Below the pieces are notes generated by a model. That model saw only the letters and a program-made list of their open reading frames with translations, had not been told where the DNA came from and did not search any database. Below are positions 36,429 to 44,382 of a DNA stretch of 46,226 nucleotides, in pieces (the stretch's first letter is position 1; every line of letters begins with the position of its first letter). Location: the NCBI GenBank assembly GCA_016794425.1, contig JAEUHR010000015.1:1-46226 (forward strand). The letters are read 5' to 3'. A program made the position numbers and the translations under genes. Origin of the DNA: Planctomycetota bacterium (GTDB lineage Bacteria; Planctomycetota; UBA1135; UBA2386).

Positions 36429-36997
36429 CGGTCGGGCGGCGCACCGTCGGCCGGTCCGCCGCGTTCGCCGTCGCGCCGATACACCGCCGGCGGCGCGATG
36501 CCCTTCTGCTGCCACCACGCGCGGTGGTCGGCCGCCGCCTCGGGCAGTTCGGCCACGTAGCCGAGCGATGCGTCCGGCACCGCATCGCAGTAGCGCAGGT
36601 AGGGCTTCAGGTCGAGCACCGGCGTGCCGTCGAGCAGATCGTGGTCGGCGATGTGCAGCACGCGCTTCTCGATCCGGACGAGCCGCACGCACGACAACCC
36701 GATCGGGTTCGGGCGCTGCGGTGCTCGCGTCGCGAACAGCCCGCGCTTCTTCGTGTCGCGCGGCGGCACGACCTGCGAACGGAACCCGCGCGCGAGGTGG
36801 CACCAGAACAACACCCAGACGTGGCTGAAGCCGCCGAGGTCGGCGAGCGCGTTCTGCAGCCCCTGGCGCAGCTCGATCGTGCCGCTGGCGCCGCGCCCGA
36901 GACCGCTCTGCCGCGGCGCCGCATGGTGCACGCGCTGCTCGGTGCGCAACACGCCGATCGGCTGCAGCGGCGGCAACGCGGGCAGATCGAGCGGCAT
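36416..36997 (-). CDS. trmO: tRNA (N6-threonylcarbamoyladenosine37-N6)-methyltransferase TrmO
   Basis: A 193-residue SAM-dependent enzyme that adds a methyl group to t6A37 of tRNAs. It carries the TrmO/YaeB beta-barrel signature: IGVLRTEQR at the N-terminus, FSHVWVLFWCH, the TRAPQRPNPIGLSCVRL core and the DLLDGTPVLDLKPYLRYCD segment. The short C-terminal domain of some members is lacking. ATG 36997 is one base after the stop of the upstream LysM gene, so they form an operon. The 3' end overlaps convergent argJ by 13 bases. Confidence 0.92.
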   Translation of the reverse strand: MPLDLPALPPLQPIGVLRTEQRVHHAAPRQSGLGRGASGTIELRQGLQNALADLGGFSHVWVLFWCHLARGFRSQVVPPRDTKKRGLFATRAPQRPNPIGLSCVRLVRIEKRVLHIADHDLLDGTPVLDLKPYLRYCDAVPDASLGYVAELPEAAADHRAWWQQKGIAPPAVYRRDGERGGPADGAPPDRQLR

Positions 36998-36998
36998 C

Positions 36999-37451
36999 TC
37001 AGCGCCCGTCGCCAGCGCGGCCGCGGTCGATCGGGATCTTGACCGGCTGCCCCTCGGGCAGGCGGCGCGCGTCGCGCTCGGACCAGCCGTTGGCGGCCAG
37101 GATCTCGCGGAACCGGTTGCCGTCGCCGAGGTGCTTCTTCGCCAGGTGGATCAGGGTCTCGCCGCGGCCGAGCGGCACGACGATGTGGTCCGCCACGACC
37201 GGCGCCGGCTCGGTCGGTGGTGCGGGCGGCGGTGCCACTTCCGTCGCCGGGTCGACGCCCGGTTGCGGCCCGGGCGCCACCACCGGCGCCACCGGCACAC
37301 CGGCCGCGACCAGCGCCCGGCGCAGCGACTCGTAGTCGCCGCCCACCTCGAGCACCAGCACGTCGGGACGCGGCGCGGCCGCGGCGGGCTTGCTGCAGCC
37401 GCCGCCCACCGCGCAACCGAGGAAACCGAGCGCCGCCACGAGGCTCCGCAT
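36999..37451 (-). CDS. LysM-domain lipoprotein
   Basis: A 150-residue protein with a lipoprotein signal: hydrophobic start and Val-Gly-Gly-Gly-Cys lipobox with C19. A Pro-rich linker at about 55-85 leads to a C-terminal LysM domain (about 90-140: VVPLGRGETLIHLAKKHLGDGNRF, EILAANG, PVKIPI). LysM binds N-acetylglucosamine-containing glycans such as peptidoglycan, so it is likely anchored to a membrane and tethered to the wall. ATG 37460 (three codons upstream) is an alternative start. It is cotranscribed with trmO and divergent from psd. Confidence 0.85.
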   Translation of the reverse strand: MRSLVAALGFLGCAVGGGCSKPAAAAPRPDVLVLEVGGDYESLRRALVAAGVPVAPVVAPGPQPGVDPATEVAPPPAPPTEPAPVVADHIVVPLGRGETLIHLAKKHLGDGNRFREILAANGWSERDARRLPEGQPVKIPIDRGRAGDGR

Positions 37452-37534
37452 GGCGCCCATTGTTCGCCGACAGCGGTCGCGGCGCAACGGCGCGCAGTTG
37501 CACGCGCCGCGGCGATCGCGGAAAACCCCCGGCG

Positions 37535-38308
37535 GTGAGCACCCTCCGCCGCATCCTGCTGAGCGCCCTGCCCAAGGTCGCACTGTCCCGCCTGTGCGGG
37601 CTCGGCTGTTCGCTGCCGGTGCCGCGGGCGCTGCGGCCGCGGTTCTACGGCTGGTTCGCCCGCCGCTACGGCGCGGCGCTCGACGAGGCCGCCGCCGCGC
37701 CGGCCTCGTTCCGCAGCCTGCAGGAGTTCTTCCGTCGTGCGCTGCGGCCGGACGCCAGGCCGGTCGCCGATGCACCGCTGGTGTGGCCGTGCGACGGCCG
37801 CATCGTGACGGTCGGACCGATCCATGCCGGCCGCATCGAACAGGTGAAAGGCCACGACTACGCGCTCGCCGACCTGCTGGGCGACGCCGAACTGGCGCGC
37901 GCCCTCGACGGTGGCTGCCAGGCCACCGTCTACCTCGCCCCCGGCGACTACCACCGCGTGCACGCTCCGTTCGCGGCCGACATCGAACGCGTGGTCGCCC
38001 TGCCGGGCACGTTGTTCCCGGTCAACCCGCCCGCCGTGCGCTGCATCCGCGACTTGTTCGCGCGCAACAGCCGGCACGTGTTCCACTGCCGACTCGCCGG
38101 CGGCGCCGCGGCCGCGGTCGTGATGGTCGGTGCCTACAACGTCGGCGGGACCCGCATCACGCGGCCCCAAGGCACCGTGCACCGAGGCGACGAACTGGGC
38201 CAGTTCGGCTTCGGCTCGACCGTCGTCGCGCTGGTCGGGCCCGGCGCGCCGAGGTTCTCCGGGCTCGCTCCGGAGCAGCGGGTGCGCATGGGCGGCGCCG
38301 CCTGCTGA
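37535..38308 (+). CDS. psd: Phosphatidylserine decarboxylase proenzyme
   Basis: Makes phosphatidylethanolamine from phosphatidylserine at the cytoplasmic membrane. A 257-residue proenzyme with catalytic Asp in WPCDGRI, His in YHRVHAP, the VMVGAYNVGGTRI segment, and the autocleavage GST in FGFGSTVV. Cleavage before S228 would create the pyruvoyl prosthetic group (the canonical motif is LGST; here FGST). Length fits the shorter bacterial class. GTG 37535 is the only reasonable start. It is divergent from the LysM gene. A psd gene implies phosphatidylserine synthase elsewhere. Confidence 0.93.
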   Translation: MSTLRRILLSALPKVALSRLCGLGCSLPVPRALRPRFYGWFARRYGAALDEAAAAPASFRSLQEFFRRALRPDARPVADAPLVWPCDGRIVTVGPIHAGRIEQVKGHDYALADLLGDAELARALDGGCQATVYLAPGDYHRVHAPFAADIERVVALPGTLFPVNPPAVRCIRDLFARNSRHVFHCRLAGGAAAAVVMVGAYNVGGTRITRPQGTVHRGDELGQFGFGSTVVALVGPGAPRFSGLAPEQRVRMGGAAC

Positions 38309-38375
38309 TGTGGCCCGATACCGTCGGCGAGCCCGCGTGCGGCCGTTGCTCCGCGCCGGCCAGCCGTTCCCGGCT

Positions 38376-39968
38376 TCAGCCGCCGACGGCGCGCAGCGCC
38401 ACGCGCGCCTCGTCACCCGTACGACCCTTCTTGCGGGTGGCGAGGAACTGCAGCAATTCGGTGCCGAAGCGCCGCTCGACGCCGACCGCCTCGGCGAAGT
38501 GCGTGGCCACGCGCAGCAGCGCCTCGGGCGTCACCGCGCTCTCCTTGCGCAGCCGCTCGGCCAGGGGGAAGCCGGCGCGCACCAGCGTGGCGAAGAAGCC
38601 CATCGTCGGGTCACCCGGCGAAGAAGCCTCGGCGCTCGGCCGCACCGTGTCTTGCAGCAGCTTCGTCAACGCGAGCTGGTAGTGCCCCTCGTCACCGGCA
38701 TGCGCCGATCCGGCGAGCCGCGCCAGCACGTGCAGCGCCTCGGCATGCCGCCGGGCGCGCCGCAGCCGCACGGCCCGGTCGACCACGTCGGCGCCGATCT
38801 TCGGCGCCGACGACGCGAGCACGACACCGAGCAGCTGGTCGGCGGTACGGACGTTGGTTGGCAGCAGGCGCACTGCGCGGTCGAGCAGCACGCGCACTGC
38901 CTTCGGCGGCATCGCCGGCGCCTGCCGCGTCAGCACGTCGGCCGCGGCCTGGGCCAGCGCGGGATCGCGCGCCGTCTGCACGACGCGGACCAACGGCTCG
39001 ATCGCCTGCCGGTTGTGGGCCAACGCATCGGCAGCGGCGCGGCGGAACCGCTCGTCGTCGTGGTCGAGCAGCTTCAGGGCGACCTTCGCCATCTCGGCAC
39101 CGGTCGCGGTCCGCAACATGCGCAACGCGAACAGCCGCTGTTCCGGCTGGCGCGCCGCCAGCAGCCGCTTCAGCACCGGCACCATCGCGGCCGGCACTTC
39201 CGGCAGGTCCGCGAGCACGTCGCGCACCGCGTCGTGCACGTCCTTCTCGGCCGGGTCGGCCAGCAGGTCCATGAACTCCCGCACCTGCGCGGCGGACAGC
39301 TTCGTGCCGCGCAGCGAACGGTAGGCCGCCGACCGCACCAGCGGCGAGTTGCCCTTGGCCGACAGCTTCAGCATCAACGGCCGCGCGCCGGCCGCGTCGA
39401 CGCGGGCCAGCACGGTGGCGATCCAGGCCAGCGAGACTTCCGGCAGCGGCTGGTCCAGCGGGGCTGCCAGCGAATCCCGCAGCTGCTTGCGCAGCGCGGC
39501 ATCGAACTGGTCGGCCGCACCGAGCAGCGCCTGGCCAGCCGCCTCCGCGGTCTCGGGCGCCAGCAGCGCGCGCACGAACACGTCGAGCGCGTCCTTGCCG
39601 ACCGTGCGACCGAGGATCTCGAGGATCCTGGCGCGCTGGTCACCGATCGCGTCGGCATACCGCGCCGCCAGCACGCGGTGGGCAGCGAGGCCGAGTTCCT
39701 TCAGCAGCTGCGCTGCGTGTTCGGCCAACGCCTCCTGTTCGAGCAGCGTCGCGGCGATCGCTTCGATCGCGTCCGCGGTGCCGATCTTGGCCAGCGCGTC
39801 GAGGCAGAACCTGCCGAGCACCGGCGACCGGCGCTGCGCCGCGGCGAGCGCGCGCACCGCGGCGGGCTCCTTCGCCTGCAACTCGCCAAGGACCTGTGCT
39901 GCGGCCACTTGGAGCTCCGGCTTGCCGGACTCGAGCAGCTGCACGATCGCCTTCAGGGTATCGTTCAT
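38376..39968 (-). CDS. HEAT-repeat protein
   Basis: A 530-residue cytosolic all-helical protein made of HEAT-like repeats through most of its length, e.g. the LQVAAAQVLGELQ, RSAAYRSLRG, VHDAVRDVLADLP, QRLFALRMLRTA and RRAAADALAHN helices. There is no signal peptide or enzymatic motif. Such repeats make protein-binding solenoids; the partner is unknown. ATG 39968 is preferred to the TTG two codons upstream. It is divergent from the glycosyltransferase gene. Confidence 0.85.
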   Translation of the reverse strand: MNDTLKAIVQLLESGKPELQVAAAQVLGELQAKEPAAVRALAAAQRRSPVLGRFCLDALAKIGTADAIEAIAATLLEQEALAEHAAQLLKELGLAAHRVLAARYADAIGDQRARILEILGRTVGKDALDVFVRALLAPETAEAAGQALLGAADQFDAALRKQLRDSLAAPLDQPLPEVSLAWIATVLARVDAAGARPLMLKLSAKGNSPLVRSAAYRSLRGTKLSAAQVREFMDLLADPAEKDVHDAVRDVLADLPEVPAAMVPVLKRLLAARQPEQRLFALRMLRTATGAEMAKVALKLLDHDDERFRRAAADALAHNRQAIEPLVRVVQTARDPALAQAAADVLTRQAPAMPPKAVRVLLDRAVRLLPTNVRTADQLLGVVLASSAPKIGADVVDRAVRLRRARRHAEALHVLARLAGSAHAGDEGHYQLALTKLLQDTVRPSAEASSPGDPTMGFFATLVRAGFPLAERLRKESAVTPEALLRVATHFAEAVGVERRFGTELLQFLATRKKGRTGDEARVALRAVGG

Positions 39969-40259
39969 CGGCAATGAGTTGCGGATTACGCACTGCCGCC
40001 ATCCTCCGAACGTTCCGTCCCAGAGGCGGCGGAAGGCGCGCGGATTATGGCAGAGACCCCGACGCGCCGCTACTGGCTGGGCCAGCCGTCCATGCGCGCC
40101 ACCATCGGTTGGTGTCGCAGGCTGGATCCCGCAAGCCCCTGCCCGCTAGCATCCTAGCCGCGAAAGCCGCCTTGCCATGAGGACCTGCCCGCCCCACGGC
40201 CCGCCGGCGCACGAGCCCGCCACCGCTCCCCGGCTGGCACCGCGGACGGTCGTCCGGCG
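39969..40259. other. Divergent intergenic region between HEAT protein and glycosyltransferase
   Basis: 291 bases with no convincing gene. On the minus strand TAATCC lies 14 nt before the HEAT gene start. On the plus strand a TAGCAT...TAGCC segment lies around 40146-40160, with a non-matching ATG at 40177. No tRNA or long inverted repeat seen. Confidence 0.5.
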
Positions 40260-41486
40260 ATGAAAATCCTGCTGCTGACCCCTTTTGTGCCTGCGCCCGA
40301 CGCCCCCCACGGCGGCGGTATCGCGCTGGGCACCCTGGCGGCAGCCATGGCGGAACGTGCCGAGGTGGGCCTGTTGGCCCTTGCCGGCCCCGCCGATCTG
40401 CAGCGCGCCACTGCGGGGGTGCCGCGGCCGTGGCACTACTTCCGCCTGCTGCCCCACCTCGACGTGGCAGCACGTCGCCACCGACCGGGCCACCGGCTGC
40501 GCATGCTGTGGCACTGGCTGCGCCTGCCGTTGGTCGCGGCCAAACACTGGCAACCGGCGCTGCCGGGCGCGATCGACCGTGCCCTGGCCGAGTTCCGCCC
40601 CGACGTGGTGTTCGTCGAGATGGCGCAGATGGCGCAGTACCTGCGGTGGCTGCGCGGCGTGCCGACGGTGCTGACCGACCACGAGGCCGGCGTGCCAGCG
40701 AACACGCGCACGGGCCTCGGCCGGTTCGGCGACGCGCGCGACCGACGGCTGTGGCAGCGCTACCTGCAGCGCAGCTATCCGCTGGCAACCGCGCTGCAGG
40801 CCGTCACCGCCGAAGACGCCGCCACGCTCTCCGCGTGGTTCCATCGGCCGGTGGCGGCGCGCAAGCCGCTGGTGCCGGTGGCCACGAAGCCGGTCGACGT
40901 GCGCGCGGCACCGCCGCATGCGCTGTTCCTCGGCGACTACGCGCACGGTCCGAACCCGGAAGCGGCGCGCGCCATCGTGCACACGATCTGGCCGCAAGTC
41001 CGCGCGGCCGTGCCTGCGGCCGAGTTGTGGTTCGCCGGCCAGCACCAGGACCGGATCGCCGACCTGACCGCGGTACCCGGCGTGCGCTTGCTCGGCTTCG
41101 TGCCCGACCTCGGCGCATTGTGCGCCGGCGTCCGCCTGATGCTGGCGCCGATCTACTCGGGCAGCGGCGTGCGCACGAAGTGCATCGCCGCGCTGGCACA
41201 CGGCGTGCCTGTCGTCACCAATGCGCTGGGCGCCCGCGGCTGCACGGCGCCACGCGAGGCCTGTCGCATCGCCGAGGATCCGGCAGCGCTGGCGGCGCTG
41301 GCGATCGAGTGGCTGACCGACGGCGAACGGGCGGCGCGGGCCGGCGCCGCGGCACACCGCTGGGCCGGCGAGAACGTCGATGCAGCAGCGATCGCCCGCA
41401 GCCAGCTCGCGCTGGCCGAGGCCGCGGTGCGCCAGTTCGGCGCCGCGGCGCCGCGGCCTCAGGCCTTGCCGGCCGGCACGCCCTGA
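40260..41486 (+). CDS. Glycosyltransferase family 4-type
   Basis: A 408-residue GT-B glycosyltransferase. The N-terminal domain starts MKILLLTPFVPAPDAP and GGGIALGTLAAAM, the usual acceptor-side Rossmann fold. The C-terminal domain has FLGDYAHGPN, LLGFVPDL and the nucleotide-sugar region APIYSGSGVRTKCIAALAHGVPVV. This matches group 1 glycosyltransferases (GT4) in polysaccharide or glycolipid pathways; the sugar is not known. ATG 40260 starts directly at the first strand. It overlaps the convergent radical SAM gene by 28 bases. Confidence 0.88.
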   Translation: MKILLLTPFVPAPDAPHGGGIALGTLAAAMAERAEVGLLALAGPADLQRATAGVPRPWHYFRLLPHLDVAARRHRPGHRLRMLWHWLRLPLVAAKHWQPALPGAIDRALAEFRPDVVFVEMAQMAQYLRWLRGVPTVLTDHEAGVPANTRTGLGRFGDARDRRLWQRYLQRSYPLATALQAVTAEDAATLSAWFHRPVAARKPLVPVATKPVDVRAAPPHALFLGDYAHGPNPEAARAIVHTIWPQVRAAVPAAELWFAGQHQDRIADLTAVPGVRLLGFVPDLGALCAGVRLMLAPIYSGSGVRTKCIAALAHGVPVVTNALGARGCTAPREACRIAEDPAALAALAIEWLTDGERAARAGAAAHRWAGENVDAAAIARSQLALAEAAVRQFGAAAPRPQALPAGTP

Positions 41487-43036
41487 CCGGGCGACGCCAC
41501 GCGCGTCGGCGGCACCGGCGCGGACGGCCGTTTGCGCAGGCGGAACTTGCGCAGCGTCTCCTGCAGGAACGACTCCATCTTCGACGTCTCACGGCCGCGC
41601 ACGAAGTTCCAGAGGATGCGGAACCAGCGCGACGGCCGCAGCAACAGACTGCGGAGGTAGAAGGCGCGCACCACGCGGTACTTCCACCGCGTGAGCTCCT
41701 GCGCCGTGAAGTGGTCGTTGTACTTGCGGTCCTCGCTGAGGAACGCGTTGTGCACGTAGATCGGCAGCTTCAGGAAGGCGTCGTCGTAGGTGACCTTGCC
41801 CTCCTTCTCGAGCTGGCGCGTGATCTCGGTGTTCGGCAGCGGGAAGAAGAAGCCGGCCGAGACGTCGTCGATGCCGGCCTTGCCGAGCTTCGCCGCCAGC
41901 CGCACGGTCGCCTCCATGTCCTCCTTCTCGTCGGTCGGATAGGCGAGCACGAAGAACGCGCCGACGTTGAGCCCCGCCTTGACCGACGCGCGCACGGCCC
42001 GGAAGAGCTTCTCGTCGGTCAGCATCTTCTTCATGTGCTTGCGCGTACGCTCGCTGCCGGACTCCGGCGCGAAGTTCAGCGAGCGGCAGCCGCTCCTCAC
42101 CAGCAACTGCGCGACTTCCTCGTCGATGATCTCGCTGCGCGTGCCGGCGGGCAGCTGCCAGGTGATCTTCAGGCCGCGCCGTTCGACCTCCTGGCAGAAC
42201 TCGACCACCCACTCGCGCTTCAGGATCGCGGTCAGGTCCTGGAACGGGAAATTGGCGGCGCCGTACTTCCGGATGTAGCTCTCGATCTCGTCGAGCACGT
42301 CCTTCGGCGAGCGGGCGTACCACCGCGTGGTCCACATGTTCGGCGAGCTGCAGTACGTGCACTGGTACGGGCAGCCGCGCGTGGCGAGGATCGGCACCGT
42401 CTTGCCGTAGTAGATGCCGCTGACGAGGCGGTTCGACGAGTAGGCTTCGACGTCGAAGTACTCCCAGGCCGGCCACGGGATCTCGTCGACGTTCTTGATG
42501 CGGTCGCGGCGCGGGTTCTTCTGCATCGAGCCGTCGGCGGCACGGAACGCGATGCCCGGGATCACCGTGTGGTCGAGGCCGAGTTCGAGCGCGCGGAACA
42601 GCGCGATCGCGGTCTCCTCGCCTTCGCCGAGCACCAGGAAGTCGATCGGCGCCTGCGCCATCGACAGGTCGGGCACCGCCGTGAAGTGTTCGCCGCCGCA
42701 GACGATCGGCACCCGCGGGAACGCGGCCTTCAGCGCGTGCAGCAGTTCGCGCACGATCGGCCAGCTGTAGCTCCACATGCTGGTGACCCCGATCGCCTGC
42801 GTGTCGGCCGGGATTCGCGCCACGATCTCGGCCGGCGTCAGGCCGAGCCGCCAGATGTCGCCGTCCGGCACCATCTGCTCGGGTGCGAGGCCGAGCGCGT
42901 CGACGACCGTGATCTGGTGCTTGTCGTCGCGCAGGACCGCGGCGATGTAGGCGAGACCGAGCGGCAGGCTCGGTCGCAAGGCGGTCAGGCCGTTCTTGTT
43001 GATGTAGACCGGCGGGTGGATCAGCGTGACCTTCAT
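41459..43036 (-). CDS. B12-binding domain radical SAM protein
   Basis: A 525-residue radical SAM enzyme with an N-terminal cobalamin-binding domain (about 1-160: HPPVYINK, SLPLGLAYIAAVL, CGGEHFTAVP, LGEGEETAIALF). The SAM domain (about 210-420) carries the [4Fe-4S] Cys C222, C226 and C229 in TRGCPYQCTYC. The C-terminal Arg/Lys-rich region suggests membrane contact. Relatives include the hopanoid and bacteriochlorophyll enzymes HpnP, HpnJ and BchE, which methylate or cyclise lipids and pigments. The substrate is unknown. The start is ATG 43036, after which the conserved MKVTLIHPP begins. The gene lies beside a glycosyltransferase, so a role in lipid or glycan modification is possible (inference). 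Confidence 0.88.
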   Translation of the reverse strand: MKVTLIHPPVYINKNGLTALRPSLPLGLAYIAAVLRDDKHQITVVDALGLAPEQMVPDGDIWRLGLTPAEIVARIPADTQAIGVTSMWSYSWPIVRELLHALKAAFPRVPIVCGGEHFTAVPDLSMAQAPIDFLVLGEGEETAIALFRALELGLDHTVIPGIAFRAADGSMQKNPRRDRIKNVDEIPWPAWEYFDVEAYSSNRLVSGIYYGKTVPILATRGCPYQCTYCSSPNMWTTRWYARSPKDVLDEIESYIRKYGAANFPFQDLTAILKREWVVEFCQEVERRGLKITWQLPAGTRSEIIDEEVAQLLVRSGCRSLNFAPESGSERTRKHMKKMLTDEKLFRAVRASVKAGLNVGAFFVLAYPTDEKEDMEATVRLAAKLGKAGIDDVSAGFFFPLPNTEITRQLEKEGKVTYDDAFLKLPIYVHNAFLSEDRKYNDHFTAQELTRWKYRVVRAFYLRSLLLRPSRWFRILWNFVRGRETSKMESFLQETLRKFRLRKRPSAPVPPTRVASPGQGVPAGKA

Positions 43037-43048
43037 GCGGCGAGGCGG

Positions 43049-43062
43049 GGCCCGAACGGGCC
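43049..43062. promoter_or_regulatory. Palindrome in the radical SAM gene leader
   Basis: GGCCCG-AA-CGGGCC is a perfect 6-bp inverted repeat located 12 bases upstream of the ATG and just after the predicted -10. It could be an operator at the transcription start or an mRNA hairpin near the ribosome site. Confidence 0.4.
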
Positions 43063-43067
43063 GCAGG

Positions 43068-43076
43068 ACTATAGCA
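43068..43076 (-). promoter_or_regulatory. Extended -10 promoter for the radical SAM gene
   Basis: On the minus strand TGC-TATAGT gives an extended -10 (TGn plus five of six TATAAT matches) about 31 nt before ATG 43036. The -35 region is weak, as allowed for extended -10 promoters. Confidence 0.5.
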
Positions 43077-43209
43077 CCCCCATCTAGCCCTGGAATGGGG
43101 CGAATTGTGAATGTGCCGCGCGGACGCGACTTGCGCCGCGCCGTCGATGCCGTGGGGCGCAGCGAGCACCGGCTCCGTAGGCTGCGGCGCCCGCCCCGTC
43201 CGCGCCCCG

Positions 43210-44340
43210 ATGCCCAGCCCCGCTCCGTCAGGCCCACACGAACCCGTCCGCAGCCGTCCGCCGCTGCTCGACGCCCTGGTGCTCGGCGCCGGCGTGCATG
43301 GACTGTGCAGCGCCTTCGCGCTGCGCCGTGCCGGCTTGCGCCGCATCACGGTGGTCGAGGCACACGGACCAGGCCACGAACTCGGCGGCTCCCATGGCCG
43401 CACGCGCATCACGCGCTCGTCGTACGACCGGCCGCGGTTCGTGCAGATGGCCCGCGAAGCCCACGCACGAGGTTGGCCCGAACTCGAAGCCGCACTGGGC
43501 CGCTCGCTGCGCATCCGCACGCCGGGCCTGTTCTTCGGCCCGCCGGGGCCGTTCGACGCCTACGTGGCCGCCACGCTCGGCGCCGGCGCGGACGTCGAAC
43601 CGTTGCCGGCGGCGGCCGCGCGGGCGCGCTTCCCGCTGCTCGCAGTCGACGACGGTGAACAGGCGCTGCTGGACCACACCGCGGCGATGGTGCTGGCAGC
43701 CGAGACCATGGCGGGCCTGCGGGCGTGGCTCGCCGAGCACGGCGTCGAACTGCGTTGGCAGTCGCCCGTGCGGCACCTGGAGGTCGAGGACGACGCCGTC
43801 GTCGCAACCTGCGGCGACGAGCGCCTGCGCGCCCGCTGCGCGGTCGCGGCACTCGGCGCCTGGCTGCCGCGCTTGCTCGCCGACGGCGGGCCGCCGCTGG
43901 TGCCGCTGCGGCAGAGTGTCGGCTACTTCGCCGTCGATGCGCCGGCGGCCCAGTGTCGCGCGCCGGCGTTCCCGGTCTGGGCGCGCATCGCGCCCGGCGA
44001 CGACGGCTTCAGCTACGGCCTGCCCGACCACGCCGACGCGGGCCTGAAGCTGGCGTTGCACCGCACTGTGGGCCGCGCCGACGCACTCGACGCCACCGTG
44101 CCACCCGCCGACCCGCAGGCACTGTCGCGGCTCGCACGGGAGCGCTTTGCCGTGCCGGTGCGCGGCCTCCGCGCCAGCGAGCGGTGCCTCTACGCGATGG
44201 CGCCCGAACACGAGTTCACGATCGCGCCGGCACCGGTGTCGCCGCGGCTCATCGCGGTCGCGGCGTGCAGCGGGCACGGGTTCAAGTTCGGTCCTGTCGT
44301 CGGCCGCATCGCCGCCGAACTGGCGCTCGCCGGGCGCTGA
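43210..44340 (+). CDS. Monomeric sarcosine oxidase/N-methyltryptophan oxidase family flavoenzyme
   Basis: A 376-residue FAD-dependent amine oxidase. The N-terminal dinucleotide motif is LVLGAGVHGLCSAFALRRAG. GGSHGRTRITRSSY matches the family's G-S-S-H-G-x-T-R-x-x-R motif. C326 in RCLYAMAPEHEFTI lines up with the Cys that binds FAD covalently in monomeric sarcosine oxidase, and CSGHGFKFGPVVG is the usual C-terminal segment. It would oxidise an N-methyl or secondary amino acid, giving H2O2 and formaldehyde or an imine. The substrate is not known. ATG 43210 precedes the Rossmann strand by about 20 residues. Confidence 0.88.
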   Translation: MPSPAPSGPHEPVRSRPPLLDALVLGAGVHGLCSAFALRRAGLRRITVVEAHGPGHELGGSHGRTRITRSSYDRPRFVQMAREAHARGWPELEAALGRSLRIRTPGLFFGPPGPFDAYVAATLGAGADVEPLPAAAARARFPLLAVDDGEQALLDHTAAMVLAAETMAGLRAWLAEHGVELRWQSPVRHLEVEDDAVVATCGDERLRARCAVAALGAWLPRLLADGGPPLVPLRQSVGYFAVDAPAAQCRAPAFPVWARIAPGDDGFSYGLPDHADAGLKLALHRTVGRADALDATVPPADPQALSRLARERFAVPVRGLRASERCLYAMAPEHEFTIAPAPVSPRLIAVAACSGHGFKFGPVVGRIAAELALAGR

Positions 44341-44369
44341 CGTGTTGTTCACGATGGCCGGGTCCGCGA

Positions 44370-44375
44370 TAACGG
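44370..44375 (+). promoter_or_regulatory. -10-like element close to the trkH start
   Basis: TAACGG lies 7 nt before ATG 44383 in the 42-base gap after the flavoenzyme stop. Same spacing as before 12224 and 18304, consistent with a leaderless transcript. Confidence 0.3.
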
Positions 44376-44382
44376 CGCCCCG

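Noticed and set aside
40177..40259. ATG at 40177 as start of the glycosyltransferase
   Set aside because: It is not in frame with the glycosyltransferase, and ATG 40260 begins directly at the conserved MKILLLTPF.
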